From Pedobacter sp. (GTDB lineage Bacteria > Bacteroidota > Bacteroidia > Sphingobacteriales > Sphingobacteriaceae): a DNA stretch of 7,701 nucleotides. This document shows, one piece after another, positions 1 through 6,401 of this stretch. Both the position numbers and the translations under genes were made by a program. The stretch spans positions 1-7,701 of the forward strand of contig JAQBOT010000479.1 in assembly GCA_028287885.1 (NCBI GenBank). Direction: 5' to 3'. The notes below the pieces were generated by a model, which was not told where the DNA came from, did no database searches, and saw only the letters and a list, made by a program, of their open reading frames with translations. Every line of letters begins with the position of its first letter. Within the stretch, counting starts at the first letter, position 1.

Positions 1-189
1 TCAAAGATTACGCTTCAGAAGCAGATGCCGCTCATCCAAATCATCGACAGACCTAAATTCCCTCTGGAAAGAGACAGCGTAAGCCCGCTGGATGGAATTG
101 TTATTGGATTTTTGTCATTTGGGTTTCTAACCATGTTTTTTCTTTGGCTAAAGAAGCTATATACGGAGTTGAAGAATGGGTTGGAGTGA
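1..189 (+). CDS. Wzz/GumC-type polysaccharide chain-length regulator, C-terminal end (5' truncated by window)
   Basis: Frame 1 is open from the first base to a TGA at 187-189, giving the last 62 residues of a protein that starts outside the window. The tail has the C-terminal layout of Wzz/GumC-type chain-length determinants: a short periplasmic stretch PLIQIIDRPKFPLE, a proline/aspartate turn (SPLDG), one hydrophobic transmembrane helix (about IVIGFLSFGFLTMFFLW) and a short basic cytoplasmic end (LKKLYTELKNGLE). In this family, inner-membrane oligomers set the modal chain length of a Wzy-made polymer. The PxxQIIDxPxxPL element just before the last helix is the best diagnostic. The flippase gene follows 35 bases downstream, as expected in a Wzx/Wzy cluster. 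There is no tyrosine-kinase domain in the visible part, so a fused BY-kinase at this end is excluded. The exact subfamily cannot be judged from the fragment. Confidence 0.8.
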   Translation, partial: SKITLQKQMPLIQIIDRPKFPLERDSVSPLDGIVIGFLSFGFLTMFFLWLKKLYTELKNGLE

Positions 190-224
190 TAGAAGAATAG
201 GGATATGAAAACAACCACACAGCA

Positions 225-1505
225 TTGAAACTCATAAAAACGACTGGCTTTTCAGCTATCATCACTTTCATGCGCATTGCTTCTGGCTTTATTTCAAATA
301 AAGTGGTGGCAATCTATACCGGTCCGGCGGGGGTAGCTTTGGTGGGCGCGTTCACGAACTTTATTCTTATCGTTTTCACTTTTGCAAATGGAGCGATAAA
401 TACAGGGGTGGTCAAGTATACGGCAGAATACAAGAGCGATGAGGGGAGGCTTAAGCGACTATTTAGCACCGCCTTTAAGATTTCAGTTTATTGTTCTGCA
501 GTGGTAGGGATAATTCTAATCGCTTTTGGAAGCTATTTGTCTCGCTGGGTCTTTACAAGTGAGATCTTTATTACGCCAGTGCGTGTATTGGGTCTGACCA
601 TTATTCTGTATTCCTTAAATTCCTTATTGATCTCGATTTTAAATGGAAAAAGCCAGCTTAGGTCTTATACCATCGTAAATTCAGCTGCAACTACCGTTGG
701 TCTTCTCTTTACGATCGTTTTGGTTTACTACTATAAAATACAAGGTGCCTTATATTCACTCGTTTTGGCGCAATCTGTTGTATTCTTTATTTCTGTTGGA
801 CTTGTGATTAGAAGCAGTTGGTTTTCCTGGGATTACTTTAGTCAGCAGTTTGATAAGCTGATTGCAATCAAATTAAGCAGCTATAGTGTGATGGCAATTG
901 TAACAGCCTTTACCGTACCGCTTTCACAGATTATCTTACGAAATATGCTTATAGGGAAAGTTGGTTTGGATGGTGCAGGTTATTGGCAGGCAATGATGCG
1001 GATATCAGATGGCTACCTTATGATTATTACTACATCACTAGCCACATATTACTTGCCAGTTCTGGCATCAATTAAAAGGAAGACGGAACTTAGAGCTGAG
1101 ATATTTCATGTCTCTAAGATTGTATTACCGGGCGTACTGGTAGGTGGTTTCATAATCTTTCTGCTACGATTTTTTATCATCCGTCTGTTATATACGGGAA
1201 AGTTTATGGCTATGGAAGATTTGTTTATATGGCAATTGGCTGGAGACTTCTTTAAGGTAGCAGGTTGGTTGCTTTCTTACATTATGCTTGCAAAGGCAAT
1301 CATTAAGGTTTACATTTTTACTGAACTTTTTTTCACCCTAAGCTATATGGCAGTTGGGTTTTGGCTTGTGGATGTTTACAAGGTACAAGGGCTCACAATA
1401 GCTTTTGCTTTGAACAATTGCGTTTACTTTTTAATTATGGTGTTTATATTCCGAAGGCTTTTATTTACAAAGTCCAAGTTTGTTGCCCAACAATCTGGTA
1501 ATTAA
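225..1505 (+). CDS. wzx: Wzx-type O-antigen/exopolysaccharide flippase (MATE/MOP superfamily)
   Basis: The 426-residue polytopic membrane protein fits the usual 415-440 residues of Bacteroidota O-antigen translocases. The N terminus (KLIKTTGFSAIITFMRIASGF) followed by NKVVAIYTGPAGVALVGAFTNF (residues 25-46) and GAINTGVVKYTAEY (56-69) is the characteristic signature of this group. About twelve hydrophobic segments run to the C terminus. The likely role is to flip undecaprenyl-diphosphate-linked repeat units across the inner membrane before EpsG-type polymerisation. The start is a TTG at 225. A stop at 198 closes the frame upstream and no ATG or GTG lies between, so TTG is the only start that keeps the conserved N terminus. 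An out-of-frame ATG at 205 opens a 7-codon ORF whose TGA (226-228) overlaps the TTG, so coupled re-initiation or a small indel at the start are both possible. The gene sits between wzz and the polymerase. Substrate specificity cannot be read from the sequence. Confidence 0.9.
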   Translation: MKLIKTTGFSAIITFMRIASGFISNKVVAIYTGPAGVALVGAFTNFILIVFTFANGAINTGVVKYTAEYKSDEGRLKRLFSTAFKISVYCSAVVGIILIAFGSYLSRWVFTSEIFITPVRVLGLTIILYSLNSLLISILNGKSQLRSYTIVNSAATTVGLLFTIVLVYYYKIQGALYSLVLAQSVVFFISVGLVIRSSWFSWDYFSQQFDKLIAIKLSSYSVMAIVTAFTVPLSQIILRNMLIGKVGLDGAGYWQAMMRISDGYLMIITTSLATYYLPVLASIKRKTELRAEIFHVSKIVLPGVLVGGFIIFLLRFFIIRLLYTGKFMAMEDLFIWQLAGDFFKVAGWLLSYIMLAKAIIKVYIFTELFFTLSYMAVGFWLVDVYKVQGLTIAFALNNCVYFLIMVFIFRRLLFTKSKFVAQQSGN

Positions 1506-1529
1506 TGAAAAGGTTAGAAAAAGTTAGGT

Positions 1530-2570
1530 ATGTGGTTTTATAGCGTAATACTCTTCTTGTTAATTGCAGTGCTCAGTGCCGGGTACTTCTTTAAAGTTCA
1601 GAAAGAAAGTTACTGGACCTGCATCGTAATGTTAATGGTTATTGCCGCTTTTAGATCTGAGGCTTCCAATGAAGATTATCATTTTTACTTAGAATATTAT
1701 GACGACATCTCCCGAATACCATTCACGTTCCTTGAACCAACCTACTTTGTAATTGCAAAAATCTCCAGCTTTGTTTTTCATGGGCCAATTGGTGTTTTCA
1801 TCATCTACAGTATCCTTGGAACCGGCTTGAAGGGAGTTGCCTTTTTAAGGTTAACGAAGTATTATTCTATCACATTAATTTTATATTTCTGTTCCTTTTT
1901 CCTGTTGCATGAGATGACTCAGATTCGCGTAGGGGTGGCTTCCGGGTTGCTGCTTCTTAGTCTTCCAAGTATTGTAGACAGGAAGTGGAAGCATTTTCTA
2001 GGTTATATGGTCGTGGGCATACTCTTTCATTATTCATTTATAATCTTTAGTTTTTGTTATTTTCTGGACACTAAGAAAATCAATGCACCATTATACCTTG
2101 GTGTAATAGTGGGCACATACGTCGCAGTCCTCGCTGGATTGAATTTAACTGTCATTTTCGAGTTTATCAAGCTCGGATTCATTTCTGCAAAGATCGAAAC
2201 TTACAAGTTGTTGTTGGAACAGGGGATCTTTGGCAGCATTCTGTTGCTTAATCCCCTATTGCTGCTTCGTTTTCTGATCTTGTCATTCATGATCTGGAAT
2301 AATGACATTCTGATGGAAAAGAATAGATATTCCATTCTTTTGATGAAGATCTACGCGTTTTCAATCTTTTTTTTCATTGCATTTGCCGATTTGCCAGTCC
2401 TGGCGGGACGTATAAGCCAGTTGTTGGGAATTGTCGAAATCATATTGGTACCGTTTGTGGTTTACATTTTGAACCCGAAATACCTCGCTGCTGCACTGGC
2501 AATAATCTTTGGCATGTTAATTATGTACAAGCAATTGTATTATAGTGACTTGTTGCATAGCTACTTTTAA
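1530..2570 (+). CDS. EpsG-family (Wzy-like) polysaccharide polymerase, integral membrane protein
   Basis: This is a 346-residue, strongly hydrophobic protein with about 9-10 predicted transmembrane segments. After the first two helices comes a short extracytoplasmic-type loop, FRSEASNEDYHFYLEYYDDI (41-60), the FR...(N/D)DY..Y pattern of the EpsG family (Pfam EpsG). Further family marks are the charged helix HEMTQIRVGVASGLLLLS (127-144), in which R133 is the usual conserved arginine, the HYSF element (167-170) and the late LAGRISQLL element (291-299). EpsG proteins occupy the place of Wzy and polymerise lipid-linked repeat units on the periplasmic face of the inner membrane. The position between the flippase and glycosyltransferases supports this. 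The start at ATG 1530 puts the first helix right at the N terminus, as usual for the family. Another ATG at 1505, overlapping the wzx stop as TAATG, is out of frame and gives only 12 codons. The linkage it makes is unknown. Confidence 0.85.
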   Translation: MWFYSVILFLLIAVLSAGYFFKVQKESYWTCIVMLMVIAAFRSEASNEDYHFYLEYYDDISRIPFTFLEPTYFVIAKISSFVFHGPIGVFIIYSILGTGLKGVAFLRLTKYYSITLILYFCSFFLLHEMTQIRVGVASGLLLLSLPSIVDRKWKHFLGYMVVGILFHYSFIIFSFCYFLDTKKINAPLYLGVIVGTYVAVLAGLNLTVIFEFIKLGFISAKIETYKLLLEQGIFGSILLLNPLLLLRFLILSFMIWNNDILMEKNRYSILLMKIYAFSIFFFIAFADLPVLAGRISQLLGIVEIILVPFVVYILNPKYLAAALAIIFGMLIMYKQLYYSDLLHSYF

Positions 2571-2579
2571 GTAAAAATT

Positions 2580-3305
2580 ATGGTTTCTGTATGCATGGCC
2601 ACTTACAATGGTGGGAAGTATATTCAGGCGCAACTCGATTCTATTTTGTCGCAGCTTGATGTGAATGATGAGGTGGTTATTTCAGATGATTCTTCAAGTG
2701 ACAATACTATTGAGATTATTCGCTCTATTAAGGATGCACGGATAAAGCTATTTGCAGGAAACACTTTTCGGGATCCGATTAAGAACTTCCAGAACTGCTT
2801 AGAGCTTGCCTCTGGAGCATACATTTTCTTGTCTGATCAAGATGACATTTGGATAGAGGGGAAGTACAAAAAGATGCTGGCGCTCCTAAATGAATATGAT
2901 CTTGTAATTAGTGATTCGATTATAGTAGATGATAACTTAAATGAGATTGCGCCATCCTTTTTTAAGTTCTTCGGGTCTGGAAAAGGAATAATAAAGAATA
3001 TAACCAGGAGTGCTTACTACGGATCATGCATGGCTTTTACAAGAAAGTTATTGCAGCAGTCCTTACCATTCCCCGAGACAAAGGAGATTGGACACGATCT
3101 TTGGATTGGCTTGGTGGGGGAGTTGACGGGTAAGGTGCTTTTTTACGAAGAGCCATTGCTCTTATATAGAAGACATGAATCTTCATTTACGAATACAGGA
3201 TTAGGTAAAAGTCAAAGGAATGTTGTTGAAAAGCTTCGGGGAAGGCTAATTATGCTTAAAGAAGTTGTGCGGTTTTTAATAAAAAGAAAATGGAAAGTGG
3301 ATTAG
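2580..3305 (+). CDS. Family 2 glycosyltransferase (rhamnosyltransferase-like subgroup)
   Basis: The 241-residue GT-A fold enzyme starts directly with the core sequence VSVCMATYNGGKYIQAQLDSI (2-22). The nucleotide-binding acidic pair is in SDDSSSDNT (35-43) and the DXD metal/UDP- or dTDP-sugar motif is in SDQDDIW (85-91). YGSCMAF (147-153), GHDLW (171-175), with the probable catalytic-base acidic residue D173, and LLYRRHESSFT (194-204) follow the arrangement of the GT2 group that includes many rhamnosyltransferases of O-antigen and capsule clusters. No membrane helix is visible, so it should be cytosolic or peripheral. It adds one sugar to the lipid-linked repeat unit; calling the donor dTDP-rhamnose is only a guess from subgroup resemblance. 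The length is short for GT2 enzymes (often 270-330) but the catalytic domain is complete. It starts 9 bases after the polymerase stop and overlaps the next gene by 16 bases. Confidence 0.88.
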   Translation: MVSVCMATYNGGKYIQAQLDSILSQLDVNDEVVISDDSSSDNTIEIIRSIKDARIKLFAGNTFRDPIKNFQNCLELASGAYIFLSDQDDIWIEGKYKKMLALLNEYDLVISDSIIVDDNLNEIAPSFFKFFGSGKGIIKNITRSAYYGSCMAFTRKLLQQSLPFPETKEIGHDLWIGLVGELTGKVLFYEEPLLLYRRHESSFTNTGLGKSQRNVVEKLRGRLIMLKEVVRFLIKRKWKVD

Positions 3306-4048
3306 TTTCGATCATAACGCCGATGTATAACGGTGCCAATTTTGTAAGTCAGACCATTGAGTCGGTGCTTAAGCAAACCTATACGAACTGGGAGATGTTC
3401 GTGATTGACGATGGCTCAGTTGATTCAGGTCCGCAAATCGTTCTAGAGTATGCGGCAAAGGATAAGCGAATTGTGCTTTTGAGTCAAGCTAATGCTGGTT
3501 CTGCCGCAGCTAGAAACAATGGCATAAGACATGCAAGAGGGCAGTATATCTCTTTACTTGACTCTGATGACACCTGGAATCCAGACTTTCTCGAAAAGCA
3601 GCTCAAGCTGATGAAGGAAAAGAATGCCCTACTGGTATATTCATCACACACGCGCATTGATGCGGAGTCAAATGAAATACTAAAGCCATTTATTGTTCCC
3701 GCTAAAGTTACCTACAAAGATCTTCTAAGGAACTGTTATATATCCTGTCTTACAGGACTTTATGATACTTCAGTACATGGAAAGATCTACCTTAAGGAAG
3801 ACATGAAGAGCTTAAGGGATGACTATGTCTACTGGCTGGAGATCATGAAGAAAGTTAAAGTTGCTTACGGAAATAAAAAAGTACTGGCAAACTATAGGAT
3901 GTTGGATACTTCTGCAAGCAGAAAAAAGCACAAGGTGATCTTACCTCAATTCAAAGTGCTGTATCAAGTTGAAAAGATTGGCTTACTTAGAAGCATGTAC
4001 TACCTAGGTAGCTGGGCAGTAATAAGTTATTTTAAGTACCGAAGTTAA
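3290..4048 (+). CDS. Family 2 glycosyltransferase (TuaG-like)
   Basis: The 252-residue GT-A fold glycosyltransferase shows LVSIITPMYNGANFVSQTI (5-23), the acidic pair VIDDGSVD (38-45), NAGSAAARNNGI (68-79) and the DXD motif in SLLDSDDTW (88-96). The acceptor-side acidic motif is in LRDDYVYWL (175-183) and LANYRMLDTSASRKK (199-213) matches the L.YR...SxS.xK ending of TuaG/WaaE-like enzymes. It is a cytosolic enzyme that adds a further sugar to the growing repeat unit; donor and linkage cannot be predicted. The start is ATG 3290, inside the end of the previous gene in another frame (16-base overlap), which points to translational coupling of the two transferases. It ends with tandem stops TAATAG (4046-4051). 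It is the last recognisable gene of the polysaccharide cluster; the next ORF is on the opposite strand. Confidence 0.88.
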   Translation: MESGLVSIITPMYNGANFVSQTIESVLKQTYTNWEMFVIDDGSVDSGPQIVLEYAAKDKRIVLLSQANAGSAAARNNGIRHARGQYISLLDSDDTWNPDFLEKQLKLMKEKNALLVYSSHTRIDAESNEILKPFIVPAKVTYKDLLRNCYISCLTGLYDTSVHGKIYLKEDMKSLRDDYVYWLEIMKKVKVAYGNKKVLANYRMLDTSASRKKHKVILPQFKVLYQVEKIGLLRSMYYLGSWAVISYFKYRS

Positions 4049-4102
4049 TAGCAACCAGAGTAGCCTAGATAATATTATTTTTCAGTTGCAGCTTCCCTGC
4101 CG
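4049..4102. other. Short convergent intergenic region at the end of the polysaccharide cluster
   Basis: These 54 bases lie between the glycosyltransferase stop and the stop of the small - strand ORF. They contain a weak inverted repeat, GCAAC (4051-4055) against GTTGC (4085-4089), and between its arms a self-complementary ATAATATTAT (4069-4078) followed by a short T run. Either could contribute to bidirectional termination of the convergent genes, but neither is a strong GC-rich stem followed by a U tract, so I do not call a terminator. Confidence 0.3.
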
Positions 4103-4354
4103 CTAAGATTGATTTTGGGAGTCAGCATTTTGTTGCTCCTGCGAAGTTTCTGAGCGGGTTGTTGGGTGGACGTCTCCTACGTGATTGTGTGGATTTTCGT
4201 GTTCTTTAATGTCTTCCGGTTGATTTTCCTGAACATCTCCTACGTCATCGGGCTTCGCTTTGCCGCTGGCATTTGAACCAACTTCTTCTGGGAGTGGTTC
4301 TGTATTGTGATTGTTGTTTTCCATCTCGTTATCGGGGTTATTATTGCAAAACAT
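4103..4354 (-). CDS. Small acidic, probably disordered protein with a repeated VGDV motif; function unknown
   Basis: The reading frame of 83 codons (stop TAG read at 4105-4103) encodes a very hydrophilic peptide rich in Asn, Glu, Gln, Pro, Asp and His, with almost no aromatic residues and only one Cys; it should be intrinsically disordered and cytosolic (no signal peptide or membrane helix). VGDV occurs at 38-41 and 59-62, exactly 21 residues apart, and a related EEVGSN lies at 23-28. The first ATG gives MFCNNNPDNE ahead of a second Met at residue 11 (position 4324); the second start (73 residues, MENNNHN...) looks at least as natural. No Shine-Dalgarno sequence is visible for either. It is convergent with the glycosyltransferase and divergent from the MFS gene. 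I do not recognise a family. The biased but protein-like composition and in-frame repeat argue against a random ORF, and nothing in the opposite strand explains it. Confidence 0.55.
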   Translation of the reverse strand: MFCNNNPDNEMENNNHNTEPLPEEVGSNASGKAKPDDVGDVQENQPEDIKEHENPHNHVGDVHPTTRSETSQEQQNADSQNQS

Positions 4355-4441
4355 TGAACATCAGGTATTGTTTTGAAGTTTGCTTGTCATAAATAGGAAA
4401 AATTCAACTTATATATACATGATATTATAATTCCTTTTGTC

Positions 4442-4449
4442 TATTTTTG
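4442..4449 (+). promoter_or_regulatory. Candidate Bacteroidota-type -7 promoter element (TATTTTTG) of the MFS gene
   Basis: TATTTTTG matches the Bacteroidota primary-sigma -7 consensus TAnnTTTG at all fixed positions. It would place the transcription start near 4455-4458, leaving a 5' leader of about 25 bases before the ATG at 4482. A good -33 TTTG at the usual distance is not visible; the region upstream is simply AT-rich. The assignment rests on the consensus match and position. Confidence 0.55.
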
Positions 4450-4452
4450 CAT

Positions 4453-4469
4453 AGTGTAAAAGTTACACT
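4453..4469 (+). promoter_or_regulatory. Perfect inverted repeat AGTGTAA-AAG-TTACACT, likely repressor operator
   Basis: Two 7-bp arms, AGTGTAA and TTACACT, are exact reverse complements separated by 3 bases. The repeat begins 3 bases after the candidate -7 element and covers the expected transcription start, ending 12 bases before the MFS start codon. A dimeric repressor here would block initiation. Size and symmetry fit winged-helix dimers such as HxlR or MarR regulators, which often control MFS efflux genes; this is inference. No regulator gene lies in the window, so it would act from elsewhere. Confidence 0.6.
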
Positions 4470-4481
4470 TAGTCCTTGTAT

Positions 4482-5642
4482 ATGAAAAAGAGTTTACTTG
4501 CATTACTATTTGGCGGATTGGGCATTGGGATAACAGAGTTCGTCATGATGGGCTTATTGCCCGATATAGCAAAAGACCTGACGATATCCATCCCGCAAGC
4601 TGGCCATTTAATTTCGGCATATGCCCTTGGCGTGGTCATTGGTGCGCCTGTTCTTGTTGCAATTGCAGGAAGTTATCCTCCGAAAAAGATCTTATTGGCC
4701 CTGATGGTTATGTTTACCGTTTTCAACGGATTCTCTGCTTTCGCGCCTGGCTATACCACCTTATTCATTGCACGTCTACTTGCCGGATTGCCTCACGGTG
4801 CATTTTTCGGTGTTGGGTCTGTAGTAGCCAGCCGAATTGCTGAAAAAGGAAAGGAAGCCCAATCGGTTTCAATCATGTTTGCCGGACTGACTATAGCTAA
4901 CATCATTGGTGTTCCATTGGGGACCTATATAGGGCATAATTATTCATGGCGGTTTACTTTCGTAATCATCGTTTTGGTAGGTCTCTTAACCCTTTTGAGC
5001 TTAAAATTGTGGATGCCAGCCTTACCAGCTACCAAGAACCGCGATTTCCGTAAAGAGCTTGATTTCTTTAAACATCCAGAATCTTGGTTAATTATTTTCA
5101 TGATTGCCATTGGTACGGGTGGATTATTTTCTTGGTTCAGTTACATCGCACCTTTGCTTACGGATGTGTCTGGCTTTAAAGCCGATTCAATCACTTATGT
5201 ACTTGTACTTGCAGGCTTGGGTATGTTTGTTGGTAACCTGATTGGCGGAAAGCTCGCTGATCGGATTTCGCCGGCTAAGGCATCCCTTTGCTTACTACTC
5301 GCCATGGCTGTTGCTTTATTTATTATTCATTATGTGGCGTACAATCAAACATTGTCGTTAATCATGACTTTCCTAACTGGCGCTATTGCATTTGCCTCAG
5401 CATCGCCAATACAGATGCTGATGATCAATTCATCTAAGGGCTCGGAAATGCTGGCGGCATCAGTGAGCCAGGCGAGTTTTAATATTGGTAACGCTTTGGG
5501 TGCCTTCTTAGGAGGCCTGCCAATTGCAGCTGGCTTTGACTATACTTCGCCTGTTTGGGTGGGGACTTTGATGGCATTAACAGGATCTGCATTTGCATGG
5601 ATGCTTATTGTTCGTAGTAGAAAACTTGCCTACGCATCATAA
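4482..5642 (+). CDS. MFS efflux transporter, DHA1 family (AraJ/Cmx-like)
   Basis: The 386-residue, 12-helix major facilitator has an N-terminal half beginning KKSLLALLFGGLGIGITEFVMMGLLPDIA, followed by AGHLISAYALGVVIGAPVL, the hallmark of the AraJ/YdhP/Cmx branch of drug:H+ antiporters (DHA1). RLLAGLPHGAFFGVGSVVA corresponds to helix 4 with its conserved arginine, and ANIIGVPLGTYIGHNYSWRFTF is antiporter motif C with the adjoining WR(F/W) element. The half-repeat of motif A is seen between helices 8 and 9 (GGKLADRISPAKA). It lies in the inner membrane and probably exports a drug, sugar or other small metabolite; the substrate is unknown. I choose ATG 4482 over the in-frame TTG 4476 because it starts right at the conserved MKKSLL and leaves the leader and palindrome free. 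The upstream operator predicts repressor control. It shows no functional link to the polysaccharide genes. Confidence 0.9.
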   Translation: MKKSLLALLFGGLGIGITEFVMMGLLPDIAKDLTISIPQAGHLISAYALGVVIGAPVLVAIAGSYPPKKILLALMVMFTVFNGFSAFAPGYTTLFIARLLAGLPHGAFFGVGSVVASRIAEKGKEAQSVSIMFAGLTIANIIGVPLGTYIGHNYSWRFTFVIIVLVGLLTLLSLKLWMPALPATKNRDFRKELDFFKHPESWLIIFMIAIGTGGLFSWFSYIAPLLTDVSGFKADSITYVLVLAGLGMFVGNLIGGKLADRISPAKASLCLLLAMAVALFIIHYVAYNQTLSLIMTFLTGAIAFASASPIQMLMINSSKGSEMLAASVSQASFNIGNALGAFLGGLPIAAGFDYTSPVWVGTLMALTGSAFAWMLIVRSRKLAYAS

Positions 5643-5736
5643 TATAAATCACATAAAGCTTTTTTCCATCGGTTTCTGCGTGAATGTGTACTATATTCGC
5701 CGCTTAATTAACGCGCAGCAATAACTGAATAACTAA
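5643..5736 (+). promoter_or_regulatory. Intergenic region with weak candidate promoter for the PAP2-like gene
   Basis: The 94-base gap carries TATATTCG (5692-5699), which matches the TAnnTTTG -7 consensus except for one base, with a TTTC (5673-5676) upstream at a rather short distance of 15 bases. The resulting leader would be about 30 bases. A T-run (5660-5665) just after the MFS stop has no convincing stem before it, so termination there is not supported. The PAP2-like gene may be transcribed from here, read through from the MFS promoter, or both. Confidence 0.3.
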
Positions 5737-6357
5737 ATGCATTCAAAATCTTTATCCTGGCAAATTGCTTGGGATTATCCCGCTTTCCGCGTCAAACTTG
5801 TGGCAGCGGTAATAATCCTGGCGGTAGTTCTTTACTCATTTCCGTTGTTCTTTTCTGTAATTCAGCCCCGACCAGGAAAGTTGGTGGATGACTGGCTGCT
5901 AGATAGGATACCTACGTACGACGTTTCAAACTGGATTTTTCTAGTCCTTTATCCAGCCTCGTTATATTTTGTGTATCGTCTGGTAACAAACACGACGCTC
6001 TGCATTACAGCTTTATGGGGCTATATCTTTCTCTGTCTCGCCAGAATGGCGACAATATATTTTATTCCACTTGAGCCACCAGCAACAATCTTGCATCTAA
6101 CGGATCCATTTTCGGTCTTTTTCTATGGCAAAGTGTTTATCACAAAAGACCTGTTCTTTTCGGGTCATACTGCGACTTTGTGTTTGCTGGGCTTGTGCCT
6201 TGAGAAGCGTCTTGAAAAACAAATCTTCTTTGTTGGTACGGCTATACTTGCATATTTGTTGTTGGTTCAACATGTTCATTATACAATGGATGTGGTTGCT
6301 GCGCCCTTATTCAGCTATCTGTGCTGGTTTACAGGGGACAGAATAGCCAAGATTTAA
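5737..6357 (+). CDS. PAP2_C / sphingomyelin-synthase-like membrane phosphatase or phosphotransferase
   Basis: The 206-residue protein has about six predicted transmembrane helices (beginning roughly at 20, 65, 90, 140, 163 and 186). It contains the PAP2_C signature: ARMATIYFIPLEPP (102-115), matching the R..T...LP.P segment of sphingomyelin synthases; KDLFFSGHT (137-145), with His144; and HYTMDV (181-186), with His181 and Asp185. His144, His181 and Asp185 correspond to the HHD triad of sphingomyelin synthases, including the H-x3-D spacing. Such enzymes either hydrolyse a lipid phosphate or transfer a phospho-head group to ceramide or a similar acceptor at the membrane surface. The narrow motifs favour PAP2_C over classic PAP2, which instead has a KX6RP motif. 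ATG 5737 is the first start after the upstream gap. The LLM gene follows after 44 bases without an obvious promoter, so the two may be co-transcribed. The substrate is not determinable from sequence. Confidence 0.8.
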   Translation: MHSKSLSWQIAWDYPAFRVKLVAAVIILAVVLYSFPLFFSVIQPRPGKLVDDWLLDRIPTYDVSNWIFLVLYPASLYFVYRLVTNTTLCITALWGYIFLCLARMATIYFIPLEPPATILHLTDPFSVFFYGKVFITKDLFFSGHTATLCLLGLCLEKRLEKQIFFVGTAILAYLLLVQHVHYTMDVVAAPLFSYLCWFTGDRIAKI

Positions 6358-6401
6358 GCAGAACTGTTTTCATCATACTGGTAAGAAACAAAACATAAAC
6401 A

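Larger units (their letters stand above)
4355..4481. promoter_or_regulatory. Divergent regulatory region between the small VGDV protein and the MFS gene
   Basis: This AT-rich 127-base stretch should hold the promoters of both divergent genes. On the + strand it has a clear Bacteroidota -7 element and an overlapping palindrome, described separately. On the - strand the closest match to TAnnTTTG is TATTTATG (+ strand 4388-4395, one mismatch), about 34 bases before the first ATG, without a good -33 partner, so that promoter is only tentative. No RNA gene or riboswitch-like structure is seen here. Confidence 0.45.

Noticed and set aside
15..218. 67-codon frame on the - strand
   Set aside because: It is the reverse of the Wzz tail, which has clear family features; the peptide is low in protein-like signals.
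2624..2824. 66-codon frame on the - strand
   Set aside because: It lies wholly inside the conserved catalytic core of the first glycosyltransferase and has no recognisable features.
4051..4089. Terminator formed by GCAAC/GTTGC
   Set aside because: A 5-bp stem with a 29-base loop is too weak to call a terminator; it is noted only in the intergenic entry.
4173..4245. TCTCCTACGT repeated twice, as a possible regulator site or CRISPR-like unit
   Set aside because: The copies are 63 bases apart, exactly 21 codons, and encode the VGDV repeat of the small protein, so coding explains them.
5643..5720. Possible terminator or hairpin using CTGCG (5676-5680) and CGCAG (5714-5718)
   Set aside because: The arms are separated by more than 30 bases, the stem is only 5 bp and no U tract follows.
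6097..6346. Overlapping frames on the - strand (6097-6279) and + strand (6125-6346)
   Set aside because: Both are shadows of the PAP2_C gene, whose catalytic motifs lie in the other frame.
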